Positions 23,401 to 31,836 of a stretch of DNA of 64,000 nt are shown here, piece after piece (within the stretch, counting starts at the first letter, position 1; every line of letters starts with the position of its first letter). The translations under genes were made by a program, and so were the position numbers. Under the pieces are notes generated by a model, which saw nothing but the letters and a program-made list of their open reading frames with translations, was not told where the DNA came from and did not search any database. Origin of the DNA: Aspidapion aeneum (Eukaryota; Arthropoda; Insecta; Coleoptera; Brentidae); assembly GCA_963576565.1 (NCBI GenBank), contig OY755047.1, forward strand, positions 19,723,171-19,787,170. The letters are read 5' to 3'.

Positions 23401-24097
23401 TCACAATCTTTCACAATCTTGCCACAATCCCTCACAATCCCTCACAATCTTGCCACAATCCCTCACAATCTTAGCAAAAGATTGTGGATTTTCACAATCG
23501 GTGTACACATTTTGGGTTAGCTGTTCACCCCTCGGTATTAAATTATAGCTTAGAGACTCCTTTTTTGATTATATAAAAGTTTTTGGTGAAACAAAATTGT
23601 CTTCAATATATTGTGACTTTTTTTCTGTCAATCAGAGAAGGTTGGAGGACCAGATTAGTATAATTTATAGTGACTTTTTACTATTAAACAAAGTTTTTTC
23701 ATGAAATACTACTATTTGTCTGACTGTAAAATTTTTGTTGATGGCAACTAGGAGCTAGCTTCTCAGCAGTAAATTACTGAACCTAAATTCTTCGTGTCAT
23801 AAAATATTTCCTAGAATTCTCCATAAAAATTAACATAAACACACCATTAACTTCTAATATCTACCTACCTGGAACAGCAATAGACAAAGTAGACAAAGAC
23901 TTCTTCACACTTGCTATTTTCTCTTCCTCCACCACACTCACATCAATTTTCTTTCCCTCTTTTGCCTGTTGTTTTCCTATCTTCTTCATAAGACTCTGTT
24001 CTTTCCATTTTCTTTTTTCTTCTTTGCGTTTTTTGTTTACTTCGCTCCAGCTCTCTTTTTTGTTGTTTGATGGTGGTTCAGCTTTTGTGGGTGCCAT
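14408..24097 (-). CDS. SPOUT1: SPOUT-domain RNA methyltransferase, SPOUT1/C9orf114 (CENP-32) homologue, six exons
   Basis: Predicted 413-residue putative RNA methyltransferase of the C9orf114 family; the human member associates with spindle and kinetochores. Exons (minus strand): 24097-23869, 22300-22131, 21778-21574, 17610-17367, 14899-14706 and 14607-14408, with phases that join and GT-AG at every border. Residues 1-65 are a Lys/Glu-rich N-terminal segment (SWSEVNKKRKEEKRKWKE). The SPOUT fold follows: VPGSILENAQSAELRTYLAG (about 75-95), DEVVIFDD, ILQYLECPQYLRKSFFP, GLLNPLNTPHHL and EGVVLNTPTKPGKGSLVNVG; then GIYWGYRVRIANSLSKVF, YDITIGTSDKG, HLLVMFGGLNGLEAAL and TIRTEEAILISLAAL, the knot and cofactor-side motifs. 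The human protein is 376 residues and ends soon after ISLAAL. Here a further ~40-residue acidic/polar tail (ENNVKLGNIGSEQSS...SRFD) is present, and it is this tail that is multiplied in the adjacent array. The introns are repeat-rich. The gene looks intact. Confidence 0.95.
14626..14671. repeat. 46-bp motif in SPOUT1 intron 5, identical to 46218-46263
   Basis: The segment containing AGGATTGTAGCACTTAGCAC and AAATACTGGTG is identical at both sites. It occupies nearly half of the 98-base intron between exons 5 and 6 and ends 18 bases before the exon-6 acceptor. More diverged relatives start at 42888 and 60143. Confidence 0.8.
14990..17340. repeat. Tandem repeats of ~440-520 bp in SPOUT1 intron 5-4
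   Basis: The landmark AAGTGACTTTGGCGGC recurs at about 15069, 15511, 16028 and 16530, followed each time by a CTTGGCCTATAAC block, a GTAGAGGGCCCCGAGAGG-type block and an AATTGCTTGCCCTCCAAAAT block. A fifth unit is interrupted by a LINE tail at 16673-16923. Homology decays towards the right edge. Small ORFs inside are chance. Confidence 0.75.
16673..16923 (+). mobile_element. Non-LTR retrotransposon 3' end with poly(A)
   Basis: Encodes the extreme C-terminus of a LINE reverse transcriptase polyprotein (RTSLYQNSYLWRTASLWNKL, then PAGYNLNRFKTN), followed by a short non-coding tail and an A-run at about 16915-16924. The repeat unit sequence resumes directly after it, showing a 5'-truncated insertion into the tandem array of the SPOUT1 intron. 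Confidence 0.75.
17630..18672 (+). mobile_element. Non-LTR retrotransposon fragment, RNase H region (copy 2)
   Basis: Antisense to SPOUT1, in its intron 3-4. It encodes [37 protein letters not shown], a [20 protein letters not shown] block and a CRLCMKDDE tail, with a frameshift near 18090. The 3' end is an ATCATTATCATC-type simple tail at about 18660-18672. The left edge lies about 20 bases upstream of the SPOUT1 exon-4 acceptor. Related to 1-905 and 33222-35357. Confidence 0.88.
18673..19010. repeat. Dispersed repeat related to 48010-48130
   Basis: The segment 18664-18800, containing AGTTTTTGTAAATATCTCAG and AACGGAAGCTCCTAGGAA, is homologous in reverse orientation to 48010-48130. It is followed by a CGGACAGACATACACACGGA stretch, the kind of short CAGACA motif that also appears in the hairpin-bounded repeats further right. 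No coding sequence. Confidence 0.6.
19311..19590. mobile_element. Foldback MITE with ~65-bp inverted ends
   Basis: Left end GGACCTATTGCAATAAAGCC and right end GGCTTTATTGCAATAGGGAC are inverted, and the match continues through GGCACAAATTGTGCC and TATATTGACAGTTTCGCATT. A partial second end (CTATTGCAATAGTGCCAGGC) directly follows at about 19587-19625. Non-coding; in a SPOUT1 intron. Confidence 0.75.
19690..20100. repeat. Repeated GTGCGGTAAAGT palindromes
   Basis: Three sites (about 19692-19735, 19933-19965 and 20051-20080) pair a GCGTGCGGTAA half with a TTACTTTCCGCAC or TTACTTTACCGCAC half. The blocks between (TAGGTAAATAACTATGTCAA and an ATAAACAATGAGAG-type stretch) are repeated in direct order about 120 bases apart. 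Non-coding repeat in a SPOUT1 intron. Confidence 0.55.
20203..20718. mobile_element. TA-flanked MITE with GGGTCAAGTGGTGTAAA ends
   Basis: Left end GGGTCAAGTGGTGTAAA and right end TTTACACCACCTTGACCC are inverted and flanked by TA (20201-20202 and 20719-20720). The interior repeats an ATGAGACA motif. A second, 5'-truncated copy is at about 25435-25783. Confidence 0.85.
20751..21458. mobile_element. TA-flanked DNA element with CTCGCGCTRGTGTGAAC ends
   Basis: Inverted ends of about 24 bases (CAGTATACTCGCGCTAGTG on the left, CAGCGCGAGTCTACTG on the right) with two mismatches, flanked by TA at 20749-20750 and 21459-21460. No transposase is visible in the 708-base body. The ends begin CAG and use TA, as in pogo/Tc1-like elements. 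Confidence 0.8.
22462..23695. repeat. ~150-bp tandem repeats with a hairpin, split by an insertion
   Basis: Units starting near 22490, 22648 and 22801 share GACTATCAGAGGGGGTTGG, GATTAGTATTAAAT and TTGTCTTCAATATTTTGTGA. The third unit is interrupted at 22843 and resumes at 23535. The first unit begins with an 18-base hairpin whose arms are GGTCCCCAACCCCCTCTG and CAGAGGGGGTTGGTGGACC. The array lies in SPOUT1 intron 1. Confidence 0.75.
22843..23534. mobile_element. 692-bp element with CGAGGGGTGAACAGCT ends, 8-bp target duplication and a (CACAATC)n body
   Basis: Inverted ends CGAGGGGTGAACAGCT and AGCTGTTCACCCCTCG are flanked by the 8-base duplication GTATTAAA at 22835-22842 and 23535-23542. The body is mostly a degenerate short-period CACAATC minisatellite in two blocks separated by a G/A- and T-rich spacer. 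An internal copy of the end (CACCCCTCGG) sits at about 23131. Inner subterminal copies of CAATCGGTGTACACATTT are also present. ORFs across the minisatellite are artefacts. Confidence 0.8.
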
Positions 24098-24578
24098 GAA
24101 AACTATATGTTTTTATTTTTTAAATTAAAAAAAAAGATCAAAACAAAAACACATGGAAAAGTGAGGTTATGGTTTCATGCATTTGTGGCTCTATTTCGTA
24201 AGGCTTTTTGGCCATAAAACTTGGAGGTGTTCAAAAATTTTGAGTTATGTTCGTTTGAATAAGGTGACCAACCGTTGGAAATAAATTGTGTCGTTCCCAC
24301 ATAATTTCTTCTGCGGATACTCTATTTTTCTGTAAATATTATTTGAATGTGATTTTGAACATCACTAGTCAACATTAAACTTAAATATGTTCGTTTAAAA
24401 ATTTAATTTTTTGTCTGGTCAGATTGGAGGATATGTTTTCAATTTTCATTATTTTTTTACATTTTATTTGTTACATATCTAGTAAAATTTTTTAAAACAT
24501 TTTATTAAAAAACAAAAAGGCTCAATTAAAAACAATTCGTTAATTTAAAGATTTGTATAATTTTTTGATATGGTGTCT

Positions 24579-24786
24579 ATGGGCGTAGCCAGGATAAGAT
24601 ATATAAATTTATCAGTGGGGAAGATTGAAAGTATAAGAAAAAAATTAAAAATATAATGCTTTGCACATTTTTGTCAGTTTTTCTGAAACTATAATGCACT
24701 GTCTACACCTAGTTAGGCAAAAATTATTTTTCCGTCCTAGGGTGGAGCAAGTGTCCTCTGCTGCCCTTACCTTGGCTACGCTCATG
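24579..24786. mobile_element. Small MITE with ATGGGCGTAGCCAGG ends
   Basis: Left ATGGGCGTAGCCAGGAT and right CCTTGGCTACGCTCAT are inverted over about 17 bases with mismatches. The ends resemble the CAGTGGCGTA-type hAT MITEs found elsewhere in the window. It lies about 480 bases upstream of the SPOUT1 start codon. Confidence 0.6.
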
Positions 24787-25434
24787 TTGATTAAATTTAC
24801 ATCTAGGTATTATAATAAATACATTTAGGTAGGTATACAAACATAAAGGAGATTTTGTATCATCATACAAATCGGTAAAAGTATATTTTTGGGCTTCTGA
24901 TTTAGAGGTTGATTATTTTTGCATTTGCCACTGATAGAAATTTTATTATAAAACTTATTCATTTTAGACTTGGTGAGATTTTTCAGATGCATCGGTTTTT
25001 CGGGTCTTCATAAGTAAATGAGCTCCTCCTAAAAGATAAGAAACATATAAGTCTACCTTATTTTTTTACAAAAACGTTTTTTTATTTTTAAAAGATCTTA
25101 GTATGCTTGTTATTTTATGCATTTCTTTTTAATTTATATAAATTATGGTGCAATGCAGTGGGTCACACTCCGAATCGATAATGCACTTAGAGTAATATAT
25201 ATTTTTATTACTCTAAGATAATGCATGACGCCTGGCTGATACGCTGCCTGCCGTTGAAATACAGAGTAAGTAGGGGTGGAATGTGTGCCGCTTGTCTGCT
25301 GCCGTCGAACAAAGAGAGATTTTTACCAGTGGCCTATATGAGCGACAGAGTTGGGCAATTTTAACATTGTTTAATGAAAAGAATCAACTTAAATTTGTGC
25401 CAAACCTGAATGAACCGAACCAAACCTAAAATAC

Positions 25435-25783
25435 GACATTTAGGGTAAAATTGAGACATAAGTTTTTGTTTTTTTTTTACTTAAATACAACAAATAAGTG
25501 CGAAAATATTTATTTATAAGGATCTACGAACTCACACGACAAAAGTTTCGGTAACGTTTTAAAAAGTTTTATACCAAAAATAAAGCTATAGATTTTGTAA
25601 TTTTAAGTCTGCGCCTATTTTTAATAAAAATATAAAATAAATTATAGGTATGAGGTCCTTACAACTGCTGCTATCAGTTTATAACAGAAAATCTATCGGA
25701 ATTCAAATATTAGTATTTTTTATTTAAGTGTCTCATTTTGAAACGGGATTTTGGGTGTCTCACTCTTACACCACTTGACCCTG
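25435..25783. mobile_element. Truncated copy of the GGGTCAAGTGGTG MITE
   Basis: Shares the GGTAAAATTGAGACATAAGT block with 20480-20520 and ends CTTACACCACTTGACCC, the same terminal sequence as the complete copy at 20203-20718. The left end is missing. Confidence 0.7.
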
Positions 25784-25856
25784 TATACTTAATTGGTTTA
25801 TTTGCATTTGATACAATTATTTATTTTTTGTGTGTGATAGCCACTTTATTTAGTAT

Positions 25857-25991
25857 TTAAACTTTACCTTCTGATGCTCTTCGATAAGATGGTGGAGTGC
25901 CCGCAATTGTCAAACTGGATGGACCGGAACCTCCGTTGCTCGGAATTTCTATCTTCTTGGCGGTATTCTTTAGTGGTGAGAATTTGGCAGT
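25857..25991 (-). CDS. Orphan exon resembling the variable middle part of DNAJC12
   Basis: The minus-strand exon opens after a TTATTGTAG acceptor (exon from 25991, phase 0). It reads TAKFSPLKNTAKKIEIPSN, then GGSGPSSLTIAGTPPSYRRASE, up to a possible donor G/GTAAAG at 25868-25866. The last DNAJC12 exon contains [12 protein letters not shown]...QRRASEGG, so the two segments look homologous. Phase 0 would fit directly onto DNAJC12 exon 3, which ends in phase 0. If the donor is ignored the frame closes as EGKV-stop at 25857, and AATAAA follows at 25850-25845. It could therefore be an alternative terminal exon, or an alternative internal exon whose partner I cannot find. It lies 5.8 kb downstream of the annotated DNAJC12 stop and 1.8 kb upstream of SPOUT1. 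Confidence 0.5.
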   Translation of the reverse strand, partial: TAKFSPLKNTAKKIEIPSNGGSGPSSLTIAGTPPSYRRASEGKV

Positions 25992-26014
25992 CTACAATAA
26001 TAATCGTCTTTTTT

Positions 26015-26755
26015 TGTGCTAATAACATAACTTACCTATAAGTAACATACATCTTAACAAAGGAAAAAGAAAGGCGTTCTTGCAAGAAAAAAAATAAGAG
26101 AGAGTGGGGGGTTCCACACGAGTATCTACTACTACTAGATAGAATCTATAGGATGGGATATGCAATGGCCCAAAATAAATAGTTTTGTTTCTTTTGTATC
26201 TATTTTACCGTGGTTCGCTTAAAATCTGATGTACCTTTGGTTCAGCTTTATTTAGTGATGTCAACAAAAAATTGGCTGGGACTTTTATAATAATAACTAC
26301 AAAGTAAAAATCAAAAAAGGTACAATTTTAAAATAATCTGTGGTCCGACAAACAAAAGAAACAAAATTACTTTACATGCAAGCCACGAAAATGTTGATTA
26401 AAATAAAAACACTTTTTTTCGACACCATGAACTTTTATAATTTTTTTTAAATATAGGTACATGGAATCAGGCTTACATCATACATCAATGATAATGTTTT
26501 GTTTTTCATAATTTATAACAATAAAGTTGTGATTTTACAAAATTTGGAAATATAAAAAAGATAGAATTTTAATATGATAATAAAAATAAAAAACAATATA
26601 GGTACCTAAATAGATCCAATATTTAACAAAATTGAATTGAATGTTGGATACTTTAAGTATATTTATTTATATAAAAATAGAATTTTAAGAGGTTTATAAA
26701 ATATTAATAATTTTTTTCGTGTAATTAGATATTCAGAAAATCATAGAAACAACTA
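26015..26755. other. Intergenic AT-rich stretch, nothing recognised
   Basis: Between the orphan exon and the pogo-like element I see no splice-flanked coding blocks and no clear inverted ends. Confidence 0.4.
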
Positions 26756-27314
26756 CAGTAAAACATCCTATAAGCGGACACTCACGGTTTTGTCGATTTT
26801 GTCCGCTTATTGGAGGTCTCCGCTTATAAGAGAGAACTGTGAAATTTAAATATAAATTTATTAACAATTTCCGCTGCTTGAGTTTTTCCGATATTAAAAT
26901 TTTCAGCGGTCTTTCGTGCTGATAGATGTTCCCTCTCCGAAACGTTAACAACTTCAATTTTTCCACGTAAACTAAGAAGTTTTTTACTAGGCGCAATTTC
27001 AAAGAGATCTATTACTACCCAACTGAACAATAAAAATTAAACACAGCAGTCCCGGCAAATAAAATATGTTGTAAATACGACAGAAGTATTTAGTATCCGC
27101 ATTAAAACGGAAATATTTATGCCTATGCCGTGCAACGCTTCGTCCCGTTGTCAGAGGTTCGCATCCGGTTAAGGGAGATTTCAGAATTTTTTAACCAAAT
27201 AAATTGTTTGCGTCCGGTTATTAAAGAAATAGGAAGAAGCTTGGTTCCAACAAATTTGTCCGCATAGAGGGAGTGTCCGCTTAATAGAGGTGTCCTCAAG
27301 AAGAGGTTTCACTG
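26756..27314 (-). mobile_element. Pogo/Tigger-like deletion derivative (copy 1)
   Basis: Ends CAGTAAAACATCCTATAAG and AAGAGGTTTCACTG are inverted and flanked by TA at 26754-26755 and 27315-27316. The 559-base body keeps, on the minus strand, an N-terminal CENP-B/Psq-type helix-turn-helix remnant (LRGKIEVVNVSEREHLSA, then RKTAENFNIGKTQAAEIV). The catalytic domain is absent. An inverted second copy is at 32432-33044. Confidence 0.85.
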
Positions 27315-27781
27315 TATATATATTTTTTTAAATCTTGATTATGTGTGGTTTAACATTTTTGACCTATACTAGCCTAGCTAGTTTCTCTATAATAATAACC
27401 CATTAGGAATATAGGTAGGCAGGAAATTTTTTTGAACAATTAACATTTTTTTAATGATTGAATGCATTTTTGAGCAAAACAGTATAATGGTAATGGTCGA
27501 CATCGTTCTTGTTTTTTTTTCATTGGGACCTATTGGCAACCCACGCAAAAATATTATGTTTTTAGAGTTTTTAGCGTCTCTATCATGATATGGATGTATG
27601 GTCCCTTATAAAATAATGCTACACACGAGTTTTTAAAAAATAAGACTTATTAGTTACCTAATACTTAAAATTACATAAAAAATGTACAATTTTATAATAA
27701 ACTGTCAGTGTGGTTTGGTGGGGGGTGGGTAAACAACCATGCAGGTTTATATCAGCAACCCCGAAATTTTTCTGTGATATA

Positions 27782-28296
27782 GGGGAAGACGGGGGAATTC
27801 CGCTGTGCAAGGTAATACCGCAACACCAGAGAGCTGCCAGTTACGACAAACAGAGCAGCAGTGATGTACGGTATATGTAGATTATGCTGTTTTGCTTCTA
27901 ATTTTTACGTTGTCGTCAACTGTTGGTTAGATTACGGTTTTTTAAATTTTAGATTATGGTTCGAAAAGGTTTATTTTTGTATTGGCCAATACATTTTTAT
28001 AAAATATGTTGAGGTGTTTTTTATTTATCAATCTTTTTAAACGAGTAGAAATTATCAGGTCTAAACAAAACCTAATATGGCGGTATTACCCCAAGGATGT
28101 GGCGGTATTGTCCCGTAGTATGGGGGAATTTCGCCAACTGCAACTTTTAAAAAAAATAAATATTTCTTTTATATTTATGCAAAAAAATATACATTTTTTA
28201 ATTAAAAGTTGTAGTTATGTTAATAAGCTAAATAACTAAATAAACACTTTGATTTTGCTAGTTTTCTTAAGGTGGCGGAATTTCACCGTCTTTCCC
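27782..28296. mobile_element. TA-flanked MITE with GGGGAAGACGG ends
   Basis: Left GGGGAAGACGGGGGAATTCC and right GGCGGAATTTCACCGTC then TTTCCC are inverted, with TA at 27780-27781 and 28297-28298. The interior repeats a GGCGGTATT motif. No protein is encoded. Confidence 0.8.
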
Positions 28297-28416
28297 TAAT
28301 GAGTTAATACACCAAAAACAGAAAAATGTATTTTTATTAATATATGATACATGAATGCAATATTTTAAAAAGTAATATATTTTTATTAAAAAGTAATACA
28401 TGGATATTAAAAAATA

Positions 28417-29081
28417 CGGGGTGTCCTTAAAAGGTTCCACCCGGAATTTCTCGAGAACAGCTGAAAATTTAAAAAAATGGCAGGACACGTCGATTTTGTT
28501 TGCGAGGACGACACCTCTGGCGCAGTAGCGTGTCGTGGATAAAAGGGCGGGGGGAGGGGGCACCATTTGTTTTTGCGTTAAATTTAGTTTTTCTATTTTT
28601 TTCTCAAAGGACGCCAGGGGCGCCAAGCGCAGAGGGGGGGGGCGTTCGCCCCCCCTGGCCCCCTGGAATGATTTTATGAGGTACGTAGTCCTTATAACGA
28701 TAATAATGCAGTTGTGCAGGTCTAAGTGAAATACGGTTAGTTCAGATTGCTCATTTAAAAATTCTGATTCAAATAACTCGAAAACTAGTAGTTCGATATT
28801 TTTTTTTTAATGTTTTTTTATTTACACTGGGACTTTCCATCCAATCAGGATAAAATTAGTTCTGAATAAAGACCGGAAAAGCCTTTCCAACGAGGTATCA
28901 CACGACCCAGTTTCCCTATTCAAAATCAAAATGTGAGACGCGCGCTCCTTCTAGGGGTTGATCAGAAAATCGCGAAAAAGTGTCCCCCTCGCAAACAAAA
29001 CCGACATGTCTCGGAATTTTTTAAAATTTTCAGCAGTTTCTTGAGAAATTTCGGGTGGAACGTTTTAAATGGGACACCCTG
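28417..29081. mobile_element. CGGGGTGTCC/GGACACCCTG foldback element with nested G/C-rich MITE
   Basis: Ends are inverted and flanked by TA (28415-28416, 29082-29083). The arms share GGTTCCACCCGGAATTTCTC and a TTTTGTTTGCGAGG block. A G/C-rich insert of about 28523-28675, starting CAGTAGCGTGTCG and ending in C-runs, resembles the CAGTGGCGTA-type hAT MITEs. A truncated relative is at 54740-55205. Confidence 0.75.
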
Positions 29082-29612
29082 TATATAATTTATATTACTT
29101 TATAAAATATATATTTATTTTGAATATATTTTTTCTATGTATAGTTTCAGGAGCGTACCTACCAAGGGCGTATCCAGCCCAAAATAAAAGGGGGGGGGCA
29201 GGTAGTCGTGCGTCCACTGTCCATAGTGGAATTTAAATATTGGCAGGCAAAATAAAAATAATGGTTAAAAATAAAAAAAATAAAAACAAATCAATTTCAA
29301 CTTTTTTTCGAAACTCCCGTTTTTAAATTTTTGGTAGGTACGCCCGTGCGTTGTTAAATATCTACATAAATAGGTACAGTATCGGCATCATAAAAGCGCT
29401 ATAATAAGGCCCTGGCCCTTCCAATTTTTTCAAACTACATAATATTCTTTTAAAATCCATAATATGTTTGTTTGTAAAATGCAAAATTTTCTTTACTTTA
29501 GAAGTTTTAGAACTATTTAAGAACACCCGCCGCTGCTGGTGATAAGCAAAGGTATTTTTGAAATTGCGTGGTTAACTATCGGACTATATTTTGGCATGTT
29601 TTTATTTATTTC

Positions 29613-31150
29613 TGAGACCCTGTAAGTATGACATATTTTGAAGAAATAGAGACGTAGTCCAGCAGATTCGTGAAATTATCGTAAGAATTGCGCATTTAAT
29701 GATAGAAGCATATAACTTAGTACACATATACTACTTATGTAAAGGTTTGATTTTGGATAGGAGGCCATCTTTGATTTTTCCCTATAGCAGTAATGGCGGA
29801 CATTGAAAATGGCGGCCATAAACCATAAACGGTGCGAGCAAGTAGTCCGTCGGAGTAAATTTACAGGAAAACCAAGATATACGTTTTAAAAGGAAGATAA
29901 CCAGCATCGAAAAGTTAACTAACCTTTTTTTTAAATCCAGTTCTTAGGGTAACTCCCCCCTCCTTTTTTTTCAAAGTTGGAAAAAATAACACTTTTTTGA
30001 ATAGAAATCATAGCCAAGATCGTGTTATTGAAAAAACCAAAAACCAAATCAAAATCGGTTTAGTCGTTTTTAAGATATCAGCGTTTTTATGTAAAATTTT
30101 GAAGGGTCATATCTACGGTAAAAAAATAAATTTGTGGCTTTAGTTGTCACCCATTTAATGCAATAGGTCCCTGTGTTTTTCAAAAACAGTATTTTTTTAA
30201 ATTCCAATTATTTGCCCATTCTCGAAACAGAGACGGCAAAATGAAAATTTTATAATAACTTTATCGATAGGGCCTTCCAAGATCTATAAACATCAGAAAA
30301 ACATTTTTAGATCAGGTTGATACTTTTTGAGTTTTTGCCATAAAACCATCAAAATTTGCCAAAAAGTGGTGCTACTTTGAAGTGACATATTTTAGGATCC
30401 CACCAATTTATTTTAATTATCGAGACGGCAACAGGTGCGCTATTGTATAAGCTTACAAAAAGAAAAAATAATTAATTAGCATTAAAATTGTGTCTTTCAG
30501 GTGTAAACTAATTATGCCATGTCAAATTTTCTGTTTTCACATATTATACTATACTACTATACTATACTATAGCGGGGAGTAGGGGGCTCAAATCGAAAAA
30601 ATGCGAGAATCCATTTCGATTTAGTTTGTCGATACCTATTAGTGTGCGAAATTTCAGAGCTCTACGATAAGTTTGAATCTCGGATAAAATGACTCGATGG
30701 CACAGTTTATGTAAGTGACGTCATCAGGCAAAAAAAAATGACAAAAATTTGATTTTTTAATAACAGAAATTATTTTTTACGGTCAAACTAACAAAAAATC
30801 TTTAAATAAACTTTTTTTCTATTTCGCACCCCCTCCTCTCCATCTAAGATTCTCATATTAAAATTTAAACCTTTATATATGTAGTATATTTGCTCCAAAT
30901 TATAGACTTCTATCATTAAATGCGCAATTCATATCTGCCGGACTAACGCGATAAACTCAAACTCAAATTTATTTGAGTCAAATTCCGTGAAAGGAAATAT
31001 CGGTCCTCTAGCCTTGTTTAGAGGGAGACGCACTTTTCGTCATTGTTAATTTATAAGCGTCGGAAAATAAAAACGAAATGAGTTTGAGTAACTTCAAAGG
31101 GTTTGTCGGGTCTCTATTTCTTTGAAATATGTCATACATACAGGGTCTCT
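29613..31150. mobile_element. 1.5-kb inverted-end element with AGACCCTGTA ends
   Basis: Left AGACCCTGTAAGTATGACAT and right ATGTCATACATACAGGGTCT are inverted. Homology between the arms recurs further in, around TGCGCATTTAATGATAGAAG (29690-29710 and about 30905-30930). No coding sequence was found in the 1.5 kb, and the short ORFs at 31129-31385 look like chance. A terminal fragment of the same family is at about 36748-36778. Together with 29082-29612 and 31151-31836, in which I see nothing recognisable, this fills the gap up to the DNAJC12 3' end. Confidence 0.7.
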
Positions 31151-31836
31151 GTCAGAATGAAATCCAAAAGGACATATTATTCTTTAACAATTTCAAAATA
31201 ACACAATATGGGTACTTACATAGACCAAGGTATTTTAACAAAAAGCACTTTTGTGATGCCGCAATCGTCCAAGGAGGAATCTTTGACATTAAACTAACAA
31301 TAAGGAAATTAAAACATAATGTAGACTGTGCAAACTTACAACATTTAAAATAATCGGGGTCTAATGGATCTAAAATACCTTCCAATTAAGTAAAAGATAG
31401 AGAAAAATGGTACCAAATGCAAAAGTTATGATTAGTTTCAAAAGTATTTATTTTACTCCCGATAAATTATGCTCATGCATTTTGTTTGGAGGGGTTAATA
31501 AGCTGATTTTGAGCTCTCCCTAATTGTGCCTCTGATAATCACAATGTTGTGCAGAAACATTTTCCGGACTAATTTTGAGTGTCAACATTATTTTTAATTT
31601 AGGATTTTGGGGAGAATAAATTTATGATTTCAAAAAGACACAAAATTTAAGAAAATAAGGAGAAGTTTTGCAAAGTTTTTGAGTGACAGCTCTTATCCCT
31701 TGGAAGTCGTATAAATATAAATATATAAAGTATTTTTAATTTGTAATGGATAATGCAAATTTGATGTTTTTAAAAAATCTCTTATACTCCCGTTATTTAA
31801 TTTCCCTCTCAACAAATAAGTAATTACAAAAAACAT

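Noticed and set aside
22880..23490. Possible CRISPR-like array
   Set aside because: The repeats are short, degenerate and contiguous without unique spacers of constant length, inside an element with inverted ends, in a eukaryotic intron.
22759..23548. ORFs rich in His-Asn-Leu-Ser/Gln or Lys-Asp-Cys repeats
   Set aside because: They translate the CACAATC minisatellite of a transposable element and have no independent coding signal.
25186..25217. Hairpin CTTAGAGTAAT...ATTACTCTAAG as a possible RNA gene
   Set aside because: A single short AT-rich stem without tRNA, miRNA-like or conserved features; more likely the core of a small repeat.
31129..31385. Overlapping 74- and 77-residue ORFs at the edge of an inverted-end element
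   Set aside because: No recognisable motif, no splice-flanked structure, and mirror-image location suggests chance.
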